DNA from: Paraburkholderia polaris
GTDB taxonomy: Bacteria; Pseudomonadota; Gammaproteobacteria; Burkholderiales; Burkholderiaceae
Direction: 5' to 3'
Assembly: GCF_012927345.1 (NCBI RefSeq)
Contig: NZ_JABBGJ010000061.1
Location: 1-48,699, forward strand
Length of the DNA: 48,699 nt
Shown here piece by piece: positions 25,525 through 34,889 of this stretch (position 1 is the first letter of the stretch; the number at the start of each line of letters is the position of its first letter). The position numbers and the translations under genes were made by a program. Below the pieces are notes generated by a model. It did no database searches. It worked only from the letters and a program-made list of their open reading frames with translations, and was not told the DNA's origin.

Positions 25525-26064
25525 TCAGGCCGTCAGAGCCGTCTGCATGCTGGCAAGCCGCGCGCGGACCGAGGTATCGAGCACTTCGTCACCAACCGTC
25601 ACGCGCACGCCGCCGATCAGCGACGAGTCGACTTCGACCGTCGGCTTCAGCTTGCGCTTGAATTTGCGTTCGAGACTTGCGACGAGTTCGTTCAACTGCG
25701 CGCCTTCGAGCGGGAATGCGCTGACGATCAGCACATCTGCCGCCCCTTCGCGGGCGTTCTTCAACTCTTCGAACTGCACAGCGATTTCCGGCAGCAATTG
25801 CAGGCGATGGTTATCCACCAGCATTTGCACCAGATTCTTCGCTTGCGCGTTGTCCTTGAGCGGCGACTTGACCGCGGACAGCAGCAGATCGCTGACCTGT
25901 GCGCGGCTTACTTTCGGGCTCGAGGCGATCGACAGCACTTCGGGCAGACGCGCAACCTGTGCCAGCTCCTGCACGAGCGTGGACCAGGCGGCGATGTCAC
26001 CAGCTTCGGCCACGCCAAACAGCGCTTCTGCGTACGGACGGGCGATGGTTGCAAGTTCGGCCAT
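25525..26064 (-). CDS. atpH: ATP synthase F1 subunit delta
   Basis: The 179-residue delta subunit joins the F1 head to the peripheral stalk (OSCP homologue). It starts MAELATIARPYAEALFGVAE, the conserved first helix, and ends with the signature-like VEVDSSLIGGVRVTVGDEVLD. Only two bases separate it from atpF, suggesting coupled translation. Confidence 0.97.
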   Translation of the reverse strand: MAELATIARPYAEALFGVAEAGDIAAWSTLVQELAQVARLPEVLSIASSPKVSRAQVSDLLLSAVKSPLKDNAQAKNLVQMLVDNHRLQLLPEIAVQFEELKNAREGAADVLIVSAFPLEGAQLNELVASLERKFKRKLKPTVEVDSSLIGGVRVTVGDEVLDTSVRARLASMQTALTA

Positions 26065-26066
26065 GA

Positions 26067-26537
26067 TCAGAGCTCGGCTTTCAGTTGATTCAGCAGGTCA
26101 GCGTGAGCTGCCTGGTCGACTTCGCGCTTCAGGATCTGTTCAGCGCCCTTCACGGCGAGTGCAGCAACTTCGCCGCGCAGCGTTTCGCGAGCCTTCACGA
26201 CTTGCTGGTCCGCGTCGTCCTTCGCTTGCGCGATGATGCGAGCGGCTTCAGCTTGTGCTTGAGCCTTGATTTCGTCAGCGACTGTCACTGCGCGCTTTTC
26301 GGCGTCAGCAATACGTTGCTGACCGTCATTGCGTGCCTGAGCGAGTTCCTGGTCGACGCGCTTGTGGGCGGCTTCGAGTTCCGCCTTGCCCTTTTCAGCA
26401 GCCGACAAACCGTCAGCGATCTTCTTCGAGCGCTCGTCGAGGGCGTTGATCAACGGCGGCCACACGAACTTCATCGTGAACCACGCGAGGATCAGGAACA
26501 CGACCATTTGCGCAAACAGGGTTGCGTTGAGATTCAC
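26067..26537 (-). CDS. atpF: ATP synthase Fo subunit b
   Basis: The 156-residue peripheral-stalk subunit: one N-terminal membrane helix (NATLFAQMVVFLILAWFTM) followed by a long, charged, Ala-rich coiled coil. Length is the bacterial norm. It forms a homodimer that binds AtpB in the membrane and AtpH at the top of F1. Position between atpE and atpH is standard. Confidence 0.97.
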   Translation of the reverse strand: MNLNATLFAQMVVFLILAWFTMKFVWPPLINALDERSKKIADGLSAAEKGKAELEAAHKRVDQELAQARNDGQQRIADAEKRAVTVADEIKAQAQAEAARIIAQAKDDADQQVVKARETLRGEVAALAVKGAEQILKREVDQAAHADLLNQLKAEL

Positions 26538-26675
26538 GGTGTTTCCTTAAACGTTGCTAGTTCGGAAAGTGAAACGGCAAGGCGCTCATCGATTCTGTAT
26601 TCGATCAGCGCCCAAGTGCCCGTTCCGCCCTGCGCCTTTACCAGTTATAGCTCAGGCGCAAACTTCCGAGGAACC

Positions 26676-26945
26676 TCAGCCTGCCAGCTTCGACAGCAGC
26701 GGGTTCGCGAACGCGAACAGCATTGCCACACCAACGCCAATCAGGAACGCCGCATCGATCAGACCAGCCAGCAGGAACATCTTGGTTTGCAGCGGGTTCA
26801 TCAGTTCCGGCTGACGCGCACATGCTTCGATGTACTTGCCACCCATCAGGCCGATACCGATACAGGCGCCGATTGCACCCAGGCCGATGATGATGCCGAT
26901 ACCGATGGCGGTCAGACCCTGGATGTTGGCGATGAAAGCTTGCAT
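26676..26945 (-). CDS. atpE: ATP synthase Fo subunit c
   Basis: The 89-residue ring subunit: two membrane helices joined by the polar loop ARQPEL. The ion-binding carboxylate is the Asp in LLAGLIDAAFLIGVG. A Gly-rich first helix (GIGIIIGLGAIGACIGIG) lacks the extra Glu/Gln and Ser/Thr ligands of sodium-type rings, so proton coupling is expected. ATG 26945 follows AGGAG at five bases; a GTG two codons earlier is unlikely. Confidence 0.97.
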   Translation of the reverse strand: MQAFIANIQGLTAIGIGIIIGLGAIGACIGIGLMGGKYIEACARQPELMNPLQTKMFLLAGLIDAAFLIGVGVAMLFAFANPLLSKLAG

Positions 26946-27038
26946 GATCACTCCTTTGTGAAAAGTCTTTTAGAACTGGTTGGAACTGGGATTTAATAAA
27001 ACAAAACTAAAAACAATTCGTCGTTCGACACGCCGTGA

Positions 27039-27890
27039 TTAGTGGCTGTCGTGTGCCTGTCCGATGTACACCAGCGTCAGCATCATGAAAATGAACGCTT
27101 GCAGCAGAACGATCAGGATGTGGAAGATCGCCCAGACCGTACCTGCGATGACGTGGCCGATAAAGCCGAGCACTGACGCGTCCGCGCCGAAACCCCACAT
27201 GCTGCCGAGCAGGGCAATCAGCAGGAACAACAGCTCGCCCGCGTACATGTTGCCGAACAGCCGCATGCCGAGCGAAACCGTCTTTGCGACGAACTCGATG
27301 ATGTTCAATGCAAGGTTCGGGATCCACAGCAACGGATGCGCGCCGAACGGAGCCGACAGCAGTTCATGCACGAAGCCGCCGACGCCCTTGATCTTGAAGT
27401 TGTAGTAAATCATCAGCGCGAACACGCCGAGCGCGATGCCGAGCGTGCCGTTCAGGTCAGCGGTCGGCACGATGCGGTGATGGGGGATGACTTCCGAGAG
27501 GCCCAGCCAGCCGATCACGCGGCCCGGCAGGTCGACGGGGATGAAGTCGAGCGAGTTCATCAACGCGACCCAGACGAACACGGTCAGTGCCAGCGGTGCA
27601 ATGAAGGTGCGCGAGCCGTGGATCATCGACTTCGATTGATCTTCGACCATCTCGACCAGCATTTCGATCGCGCACTGGAAACGACCCGGCACACCGGACG
27701 TCGCCTTGCGGGCTGCCAGATGGAGGATGGCGATCGTGGCCAGACCGCAAACGATCGACCAGAAAAGGGTGTCCAGATTCCACACGTGAATGTCGAAAAT
27801 CGACGTCTGGTGCGCGGTGGAAAAGTTCTGCAAGTGGTGCGCGATGTACTCGGACGGATCCAGAGCGCGCGTGCCTTCGCTAGCTGCCAT
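27039..27890 (-). CDS. atpB: ATP synthase Fo subunit a
   Basis: The 283-residue membrane subunit holding the proton half-channels. The essential arginine is in the segment SLGMRLFGNMYAGELLFLLI, and the C-terminal helix LQAFIFMMLTLVYIGQAHDSH is typical. The start MAASEGTRALDPSEYIAHHL is favoured over an upstream in-frame codon 18 residues earlier because family members begin here. Confidence 0.97.
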   Translation of the reverse strand: MAASEGTRALDPSEYIAHHLQNFSTAHQTSIFDIHVWNLDTLFWSIVCGLATIAILHLAARKATSGVPGRFQCAIEMLVEMVEDQSKSMIHGSRTFIAPLALTVFVWVALMNSLDFIPVDLPGRVIGWLGLSEVIPHHRIVPTADLNGTLGIALGVFALMIYYNFKIKGVGGFVHELLSAPFGAHPLLWIPNLALNIIEFVAKTVSLGMRLFGNMYAGELLFLLIALLGSMWGFGADASVLGFIGHVIAGTVWAIFHILIVLLQAFIFMMLTLVYIGQAHDSH

Positions 27891-28051
27891 ATCGTTAATG
27901 CCACCCAAATTGTCGAAAATCGTCTTAGGCCGCTCCCGCCGCATTTCTGTATTGCGGGAACACGCCGGGTGCGGATCGTGTCATATCCGCACTCCTTACG
28001 CCAGCGCTGCGCGCCAGCCTGAATTTTGTGTTGCTACTCTCTGCTACTACC

Positions 28052-28597
28052 TTAACGCCACGCGAGGGCGATCCAGTAAGTCTTGAGCGCGATAAGGTAA
28101 GTCACGAGCAGCGGCACCCAGCGTACGTCGTGATACCAGAAGGCGATGGCTACAAACATCGCGATCGTTGTCCCCATCTTGAGCGCTTCGCCGATCATCC
28201 AGCTCATTACTGTTTCGGCGCCGCTCAGCGTTCTAAGACGTGCCGCGAACAACGCGCCCGGCACCCAGCAGATCGCTCCCCCCAGGAACGCGGACAGCGC
28301 AGCAGCGCCCGGCGGCTTGTAGAACAGCCACCACACCAGCGTAGCACCCAGGGACAAAACCATTTGCGCCGCCACGACCTTGAAAGGCGTGACGCGCGAT
28401 GGACGACTCACATTGGGGCCAAACAGCTTTTCAGCCTCGGCCCGGGTGAGCGGAACGATATTGTTATCTTGTTGCTCGACATCCCACGCATCGTCAGTTG
28501 TAACGTGCTGACCGGTGGACGCATCGGAAACGGTGCGTTCAGCGCGGTGGTCGTCACGCCCATTCTTCGGCGCTTGATTCGACGTTTTAACCGCCAT
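28052..28597 (-). CDS. atpI: ATP synthase accessory protein I
   Basis: The 181-residue first gene of the operon. After a hydrophilic, Asp/Gln-rich N-terminal 80 residues come hydrophobic segments (VVAAQMVLSLGATLVWWLFY, AALSAFLGGAICWVPGALFA, MGTTIAMFVAIAFW, LVTYLIALKTYWIALAW), matching the AtpI/subunit I pattern. AtpI assists c-ring assembly and is dispensable in E. coli. The N-terminal extension is longer than in enterobacteria. Confidence 0.92.
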   Translation of the reverse strand: MAVKTSNQAPKNGRDDHRAERTVSDASTGQHVTTDDAWDVEQQDNNIVPLTRAEAEKLFGPNVSRPSRVTPFKVVAAQMVLSLGATLVWWLFYKPPGAAALSAFLGGAICWVPGALFAARLRTLSGAETVMSWMIGEALKMGTTIAMFVAIAFWYHDVRWVPLLVTYLIALKTYWIALAWR

Positions 28598-29519
28598 CGC
28601 AGTGTTCCGAAAGTCTTGTTCCAGCCCGCGAGCTTACGCTGCGCTTACGGGGTTGCCATGCAATTAAATCCGGGCGATTGTAAGCGATAGTTGCAGGCAA
28701 TTCAAGACTTTAGGCCGTTCAATAACCAGTGTGAAAACGGTCTTCACGATGCGGGAACGTGATCTCGGGCAACGTGTACACGGCAAATGTAAGGCGGTCG
28801 GGGGGTGGCAAAACATGCGCAATGAATCGGGCAGGTTGAAGTGCGCGAATGCGTCGTTTCGACGCTGCTGCGGACGTCTCAAAAATGCAACAGACGATCG
28901 TTTTTGCCAGCTTTGGTGGACATAAAGGACGGCGCCGGGTAGGGGCGAGACAGCGAATGTGGGCGGTGGCCCTTCCCATTGCGGTCAACGACGTTGGACG
29001 CAGCCCTCCGCGCCGGGCGATCGACGCTGCGAACAGTCAGGCGCCCGCCATTTCATGTCGAGGCCTGCCCTGCCCTCCGCACGCGCCCCCGTCCGCGCGC
29101 CGGCACGCAACTCCCGCTGCCAGATCCGAAGACGTGAAGGGACGGCCTATGTTTGAAATCGTCGCGCCGGTGAAGCGGTAAGGCTACCCCGCAAGCGGGC
29201 ACGTCTGCACCGCCAATTCAAATCTCGACACAACCCGACCATGTCGGTGTCATCGGAAAACAACATCGCAAGCAAATATGTTGGAATCCTTATTATTAAG
29301 GACGAAAGATCATTAGGAATCCAACTAAAATTCACGTAGATCGTAGATCTATCGGTCAATCAGGGAAATCGTCAAACAAGCCGTGCTTGCGGCAGATACG
29401 ACCGCCGCACCACCACTGCCGCCGAAAACACACGAAACACGCCAAACAGCTTGCGAGCGAGAGCGGGACCCAGCCGACCCGCAAGCATGTTCAACTTCTC
29501 TACGTTCAGGCCGCCTTGA
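28598..29519. other. Intergenic region between parB and atpI
   Basis: The region contains the atp promoter (28677-28705), a GC-rich middle and an AT-rich part near 29270-29360. The AT-rich part includes a CCTTA TTAT TAAGG hairpin and the palindrome TAGATC GTA GATCTA (29337-29351). A 38-residue minus-strand frame (29372-29488, start MLAGRLGPALARKLFG) follows parB by 31 bases behind GAGAAG. It could be a small basic protein but is not secure enough to call as a gene. Confidence 0.45.
28677..28705 (-). promoter_or_regulatory. Sigma70 promoter of the atp operon
   Basis: On the minus strand, TTGAAT (28700-28705), a 17-base spacer, then TACAAT (28677-28682): four of six and five of six matches to consensus at ideal spacing. 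Transcription would start near 28670, giving a leader of about 70 bases before the atpI ATG. Confidence 0.7.
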
Positions 29520-30407
29520 TCAGACCGTAGCGTTACCGCGCAGCCGGACAAGAATGCCTTCCAGTGCGTCCAGATCGCCGAAGTCCACCAGCACCTGGCC
29601 GCGGCCGCGTCGGCCGAGCTTGATCTTTACCGTTGCGGCAAGCAGGTCGGACAACTCCTCTTCGAGCCGTCGCGTGTCGCGGCCGCCGTCCTGATTCGCA
29701 CGCGCCTTCACTGTGGGCGCAGCCTTGGTGGTCGCCGTCACCAGTTTTTCGGTCTCGCGTACCGACATGCGCTTGTTGACGACCTGGTTGGCCAGCGTGA
29801 TCTGCGTCGCGGCGTCGACGGCCAATAGCGCGCGTGCATGCCCCATATCGAGATCACCGGCGAGCAACATCGTCTGCACGGGTATCGCCAGGTTGAGCAA
29901 ACGCAGCAGATTCGATACGGCACTACGCGAGCGGCCCACTGATTCTGCCGCCTGCTCGTGCGTGAAATTGAACTCGTCGAGCAAACGCTGAATGCCCTGC
30001 GCTTCTTCCAGCGGATTCAGATCTTCGCGCTGAATATTCTCGATCAGCGCCATCGCCGCGGCGGCCTGGTCCGGCACGTCCCTCACCAGCACCGGCACCT
30101 CGTCGAGACCGGCAATGCGTGCAGCGCGGAAACGCCGCTCACCGGCAATGATTTCGTACTTATCCGCCGAAACCGGCCGCACGAGGATCGGCTGCATCAG
30201 CCCTTGGGCACGGATGCTGGCCGCCAATTCCTGCAACGCGCCTTCGTCCATGCGAGTGCGCGGCTGGTACTTACCGGCCTGCAGTTTGCTAAGCGGGAGC
30301 ACGTTCGGCGCACCCTCGATCGCCACGGCCTCGGTAATATCCGCACTGCCACCAAGCAATGCTTCCAGTCCGCGCCCCAATCCCTTCTTTCTTGCTACTG
30401 CGTTCAT
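29520..30407 (-). CDS. parB: Chromosome partitioning protein ParB (parS-binding CTPase)
   Basis: ParB loads on parS and spreads as a CTP-dependent clamp, guiding chromosome segregation with ParA. The 295-residue product has the N-terminal ParA-stimulating basic segment (KKGLGRGLEALLG), the CTP-binding motif GERRFRAA, the ENIQREDLNPLEEAQG region, a helix-turn-helix (EQAAESVGRSRSAVSNLLRL) and a C-terminal dimerisation domain. Eighteen bases separate it from parA. Two perfect parS sites lie 2.1 and 3.7 kb upstream, so the substrate is in the same neighbourhood. Confidence 0.97.
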   Translation of the reverse strand: MNAVARKKGLGRGLEALLGGSADITEAVAIEGAPNVLPLSKLQAGKYQPRTRMDEGALQELAASIRAQGLMQPILVRPVSADKYEIIAGERRFRAARIAGLDEVPVLVRDVPDQAAAAMALIENIQREDLNPLEEAQGIQRLLDEFNFTHEQAAESVGRSRSAVSNLLRLLNLAIPVQTMLLAGDLDMGHARALLAVDAATQITLANQVVNKRMSVRETEKLVTATTKAAPTVKARANQDGGRDTRRLEEELSDLLAATVKIKLGRRGRGQVLVDFGDLDALEGILVRLRGNATV

Positions 30408-30425
30408 TGTGCTTCCTCGATCCGC

Positions 30426-31217
<792 letters not shown>

Positions 31218-31310
31218 CGTTGGTGTGTCCCTTTTGCTGCTTGAAACTGCTTGAATAAAGTAGAAAGTGCTTTTAGTACGCGGTGCGTGCCTCCGGCCTG
31301 CCCGTAGCCG

Positions 31311-31994
31311 TCAGTTGTCGGCGTCCACTAGAACCTTGATCAGATGTCGTTCCGCATCGAGAGACGGCACGTTCAGCCGAATGATCTGTTCCACGTGGGC
31401 ACCCGCGGGCAGGCGCTCGACCTCGCCATCCGGGCGCACGCCCTTCATCGCCCAGATCGCACCCTGCTCCGCAACCAGATGACGGGCCAGTGTAACGAAA
31501 TCCGCGAGCTCTGCGAATGCGCGTGACACGATTACGTCGAACTTTGCCGGTACTTCGGCGCCTGCCCGCAAAGTTTCGACGCGTCCGGTGACGACCGACA
31601 GATTCGCAAGGCCGAGTTCAGCTTTGGCCTGAGCCTGAAAAGCCGTCTTCTTGTGAACGATGTCGTTCACGGTGACGCTCCAGTCGGGCAGCACAATAGC
31701 CAGCACGATACCCGGCAGACCACCACCGGAACCCACGTCCAGCACAGAGGAAGCGCCGCGCGTAGCGAGATGCGGCACGATCGAAAGCGAATCCAGTATG
31801 TGCTGGATAAGCATCTGCCGCGGGTCGCGAATCGCCGTCAGGTTGTAGACGGCGTTCCACTTGGATAGCAGCGCAACGTAGTCGAGCAGTTTGCCGAGTT
31901 GCGCGTCGCTCAGATCGAGGCCGAGTTCGCGAACGCCGTCCGCTAACAGCGGCGCCAATGCTTCGTTACCACTCCCCTTCTGATTCACCGTCAT
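31311..31994 (-). CDS. rsmG: 16S rRNA (guanine-527-N7) methyltransferase
   Basis: The 227-residue RsmG (GidB) methylates G527 of 16S rRNA using S-adenosylmethionine; its loss gives low-level streptomycin resistance. The SAM loop is VLDVGSGGGLPGIVLAI, preceded by the helix HILDSLSIVPHL. The ATG overlaps the mnmG stop in an ATGA junction, so the two are translationally coupled, as in many bacteria. Confidence 0.96.
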   Translation of the reverse strand: MTVNQKGSGNEALAPLLADGVRELGLDLSDAQLGKLLDYVALLSKWNAVYNLTAIRDPRQMLIQHILDSLSIVPHLATRGASSVLDVGSGGGLPGIVLAIVLPDWSVTVNDIVHKKTAFQAQAKAELGLANLSVVTGRVETLRAGAEVPAKFDVIVSRAFAELADFVTLARHLVAEQGAIWAMKGVRPDGEVERLPAGAHVEQIIRLNVPSLDAERHLIKVLVDADN

Positions 31995-33949
31995 TGCGTC
32001 ACCGGCGTGCTGTCGGTGCCGGGCTCGGCGGGTATCGTCGAGCGGCGCCCCAAGCCACGCTTCAGGTGAACCATCAGCAAGGAGATCGCCGCCGGCGTAA
32101 TGCCGGAGATACGCGACGCCTGGCCGATGGTCTCGGGGCGGAATTGCGTCAGCTTCTGACGCGCTTCGAACGACAGCCCTCTTACCTCGGCGTAGTCCAA
32201 CCCCTCCGGCAAACGCGTATTTTCGTGCGACTCATTGCGCTCGATCTCATCCGCTTGGCGGTCGATATAACCCTGATACTTGATGCCGATCTCGATCTGC
32301 TCTTTGATCTGGGCCAGCAGAACGCTGTCTTCGGCCAGCGTTTCAGGCGCAGCACATGCCCCCGCGCGCAAACCGCAGACGCCATCGTAAGTCACGCCAG
32401 GACGACGCAGCAGATCGGCCAAACTGTATTCATGGTCGATCGGCTTGCCGAGCAATGCGGTCGCTTCTTCAGCCGGTAACGTCTTAGGATTGACCCACGT
32501 CGTGCGAAGGCGCTCTGTTTCACGTGAAACAGCATCGCGCTTGCGGCTGAATACGTCCCAACGGACGTCGTCGACCACGCCGAGTTCGCGGCCGATCTCT
32601 GTCAGCCGCATATCAGCGTTATCTTCGCGCAGGCTCAGACGGTATTCGGCACGGCTCGTGAACATCCGATACGGCTCGGATACCCCACGCGTCACCAGAT
32701 CGTCGACCAGAACACCCAGGTACGCCTGATCGCGGCGCGGGCACCATGCGTCCTTGCCCTGCACCTGCAAGCCGGCGTTAATCCCCGCCAGCAAACCTTG
32801 CGCAGCAGCTTCTTCATAGCCGGTCGTCCCATTGATCTGGCCCGCGAAGAACAGCCCGTTGATCACCTTGGTTTCCAGCGATGCCTTCAGTCCACGCGGA
32901 TCGAAGTAGTCGTATTCGATCGCATAGCCCGGCCGCAGAATATGCGCGTGCTCCAGTCCACGCATCGAACGCACGAGTTCCAGCTGCACATCGAACGGCA
33001 GGCTGGTGGAAATCCCATTGGGATAGAACTCGTTCGTCGTCAGTCCTTCCGGTTCGAGGAAGATCTGATGCGAATCCTTCGACGCAAAGCGGTGAATCTT
33101 GTCCTCGATCGACGGGCAATACCGCGGCCCTACCCCTTCAATCACGCCTGTGTACATCGGCGAGCGGTCGAGACCACCGCGGATGATGTCGTGGGTGCGC
33201 TCATTCGTATGCGTAACCCAACACGGCACTTGGCGCGGATGCTGCTCGACGCGCCCCAGAAACGAGAAAACCGGCACCGGATCGAGATCGCCCGGCTGCT
33301 CCTCAAGCTTCGAAAAGTCGATCGTCCGACCGTCGATACGCGGTGGCGTCCCAGTCTTGAGGCGGCCTTGCGGCAGCTTCAATTCCTTGAGACGGGCAGA
33401 CAGCGACACCGCTGCCGGATCGCCGGCACGGCCACCCGTGTAGTTATTCAAACCCACGTGAATCTTGCCGTCGAGGAACGTCCCGGCCGTCAGCACGACT
33501 GCGCGCGAGCGGAAACGAATCCCCACCTGCGTCACGGCGCCCACCACCCGGTCGCCTTCCACCATCAGATCGTCGACCGCTTGCTGGAACAGCCACAGGT
33601 TCGGCTGATTCTCCAGCCGATGCCGGATCGCCTGCTTGTACAGTAGACGGTCCGCCTGCGCGCGCGTTGCGCGTACCGCCGGCCCCTTCGACGAATTGAG
33701 GATACGGAACTGGATCCCGCCCTCGTCTGTCGCGGCCGCCATCGCACCGCCGAGCGCATCGACTTCCTTCACGAGATGGCCCTTGCCAATACCGCCGATG
33801 GACGGATTGCAGCTCATCTGACCGAGGGTTTCGATGTTATGCGTCAGCAGGAGGGTGGTATTGCCCATGCGCGCCGAAGCCAAAGCGGCTTCGGTGCCGG
33901 CATGACCGCCGCCGACGACAATTACGTCAAATTCTGTGGGAAAAAGCAT
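31991..33949 (-). CDS. mnmG: tRNA U34 carboxymethylaminomethyl-modifying enzyme, large subunit (MnmG/GidA)
   Basis: With MnmE, MnmG modifies U34 of certain tRNAs to carboxymethylaminomethyl-uridine. The 652-residue product starts MLFPTEFDVIVVGGGHAGTE, where VVGGGHAGTEAALASARMG is the FAD-binding loop. SCNPSIGGIGKGHLVKEVD, the GTFLDGKIHVG segment and a C-terminal helical domain are all present. ATG 33949 is favoured over an in-frame start four codons earlier. The coding sequence contains a perfect parS site, read as Val-Ser-Arg-Glu-Thr. Confidence 0.97.
   Translation of the reverse strand: MLFPTEFDVIVVGGGHAGTEAALASARMGNTTLLLTHNIETLGQMSCNPSIGGIGKGHLVKEVDALGGAMAAATDEGGIQFRILNSSKGPAVRATRAQADRLLYKQAIRHRLENQPNLWLFQQAVDDLMVEGDRVVGAVTQVGIRFRSRAVVLTAGTFLDGKIHVGLNNYTGGRAGDPAAVSLSARLKELKLPQGRLKTGTPPRIDGRTIDFSKLEEQPGDLDPVPVFSFLGRVEQHPRQVPCWVTHTNERTHDIIRGGLDRSPMYTGVIEGVGPRYCPSIEDKIHRFASKDSHQIFLEPEGLTTNEFYPNGISTSLPFDVQLELVRSMRGLEHAHILRPGYAIEYDYFDPRGLKASLETKVINGLFFAGQINGTTGYEEAAAQGLLAGINAGLQVQGKDAWCPRRDQAYLGVLVDDLVTRGVSEPYRMFTSRAEYRLSLREDNADMRLTEIGRELGVVDDVRWDVFSRKRDAVSRETERLRTTWVNPKTLPAEEATALLGKPIDHEYSLADLLRRPGVTYDGVCGLRAGACAAPETLAEDSVLLAQIKEQIEIGIKYQGYIDRQADEIERNESHENTRLPEGLDYAEVRGLSFEARQKLTQFRPETIGQASRISGITPAAISLLMVHLKRGLGRRSTIPAEPGTDSTPVTQ
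32516..32531. promoter_or_regulatory. parS: parS centromere site inside mnmG
   Basis: TGTTTCACGTGAAACA, a perfect 16-bp parS palindrome matching the chromosomal consensus, lies within mnmG, where the codons spell VSRET. ParB from the neighbouring gene is the expected ligand. Confidence 0.92.
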
Positions 33950-34005
33950 CGCGGATCTCACGCCAGATCGTCGCGTGAGCCTTTCAAAGGAAAATGTATG
34001 GGCGA

Positions 34006-34011
34006 ATTATA
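34006..34011 (-). promoter_or_regulatory. Possible -10 element for mnmG
   Basis: TATAAT on the minus strand, 57 bases upstream of ATG 33949. No good -35 is seen at 16-18 bases (TTCGGG at 17), so the promoter assignment rests on the -10 alone. It lies 50 bases from the parS-bearing hairpin. Confidence 0.35.
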
Positions 34012-34053
34012 ACGGGTTCGGTTTAGGCCCGAATTTCGACCGAATGGCCAGGC

Positions 34054-34092
34054 AAGAAAAAAGCGGTGTGTTTCACGTGAAACACACCGCTT
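34054..34092 (-). terminator. Terminator of the first liv cluster, formed by a parS palindrome
   Basis: Bases 34061-34092 are a perfect 32-base palindrome. On the minus strand its right arm ends ACCGCTT and runs into TTTTCTT, giving a 14-bp stem with an ACGT loop and a six-T tail. It follows the livF-type stop codon by 32 bases. The central 16 bases are a parS site. Confidence 0.8.
34069..34084. promoter_or_regulatory. parS: parS centromere site between mnmG and the liv cluster
   Basis: TGTTTCACGTGAAACA, identical to the site at 32516-32531, embedded symmetrically in a longer palindrome that serves as a terminator stem. Confidence 0.92.
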
Positions 34093-34124
34093 CGAACCGC
34101 AGCGACCTGAACGAAAATCGAGAG

Positions 34125-34889
34125 TTAAGCCACTTTCTTGGCCAGCCCTAGATACGTTTCAATCACGCGCGGATTCTGCGCCAGATCAGCCGCGGGCCCT
34201 TCCAGCGCCAATTCACCGGTTTCAAGCACGTAACCGTAGTCGGAAATCTGCAGCGCAGCGCGTGCATTCTGCTCGATCAGCAGCGTCGCGACGCCGGTCT
34301 GCCGCAGCGCGCTAATAATGTGAAAAATTTCCTTCACGATTAGTGGCGCGAGACCCAGACTCGGTTCGTCGAGCATCAGCAGATCGGGTTTGCCCATCAA
34401 CGCGCGGCCGACTGCCAGCATCTGCCGCTCCCCACCCGATAGCGTCCCGGCCGCCTGCTTCCGGCGCTCTTTCAAGCGTGGAAAAAGCGTAAAGACCGGC
34501 TCGAGTTGATCGAGAAAGTTGCGCTCCCCTGCCCGCTTGCGCCGATACGCGCCGAGGACCAGATTGTCTTCAACGGTCATCGACGCGAACAACTCGCGCT
34601 TTTCCGGCACAAGGCACATGCCGCGCGCGACCCGTTTTTCAACCGGCACCGCGCTCACGTCTTCACCCTGATAGAGGACCGAGCCTTTCGCATGGCCCGT
34701 AGTCGGCAATGCCCCCATGATCGCGTTCAGCAACGTGGACTTGCCCGCGCCGTTCGGCCCAATCACTGAGACGATCTGCCCGGGCCGCACTTTGATTGCC
34801 GCGCCGTGCAGCGCTTCGACCTTGCCATAGCGGACCGACAAACCGTTCACGTCAAGAATTGGTACAGCCGCGTTCATCGTGTTCTCCAT
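34125..34889 (-). CDS. livF: Branched-chain amino acid-type ABC transporter ATP-binding protein (LivF family)
   Basis: A 254-residue cytoplasmic ATPase. Walker A is GPNGAGKSTLLNAIMG, the Q-loop region is LVPEKRELFASMTVEDN, the signature is LSGGERQMLAVGRAL and Walker B is LLMLDEPSLGLAP. The ATG at 34887-34889 shares its A with the stop of the upstream fusion gene (TGATG), so translation is coupled; GTG 34892 is the alternative. It would pair with the ATPase half of the fused LivM-LivG protein. It is the last gene of the cluster, followed by the parS-containing terminator. Confidence 0.94.
   Translation of the reverse strand: MENTMNAAVPILDVNGLSVRYGKVEALHGAAIKVRPGQIVSVIGPNGAGKSTLLNAIMGALPTTGHAKGSVLYQGEDVSAVPVEKRVARGMCLVPEKRELFASMTVEDNLVLGAYRRKRAGERNFLDQLEPVFTLFPRLKERRKQAAGTLSGGERQMLAVGRALMGKPDLLMLDEPSLGLAPLIVKEIFHIISALRQTGVATLLIEQNARAALQISDYGYVLETGELALEGPAADLAQNPRVIETYLGLAKKVA

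Noticed and set aside
20880..25661. Very long plus-strand frames antisense to the atp genes
   Set aside because: Shadow frames of strongly conserved F1 subunit genes; composition is Arg/His/Val-biased.
28849..29181. Plus-strand frame in the parB-atpI gap
   Set aside because: No ribosome site, mixed low-complexity product and no conserved motif.
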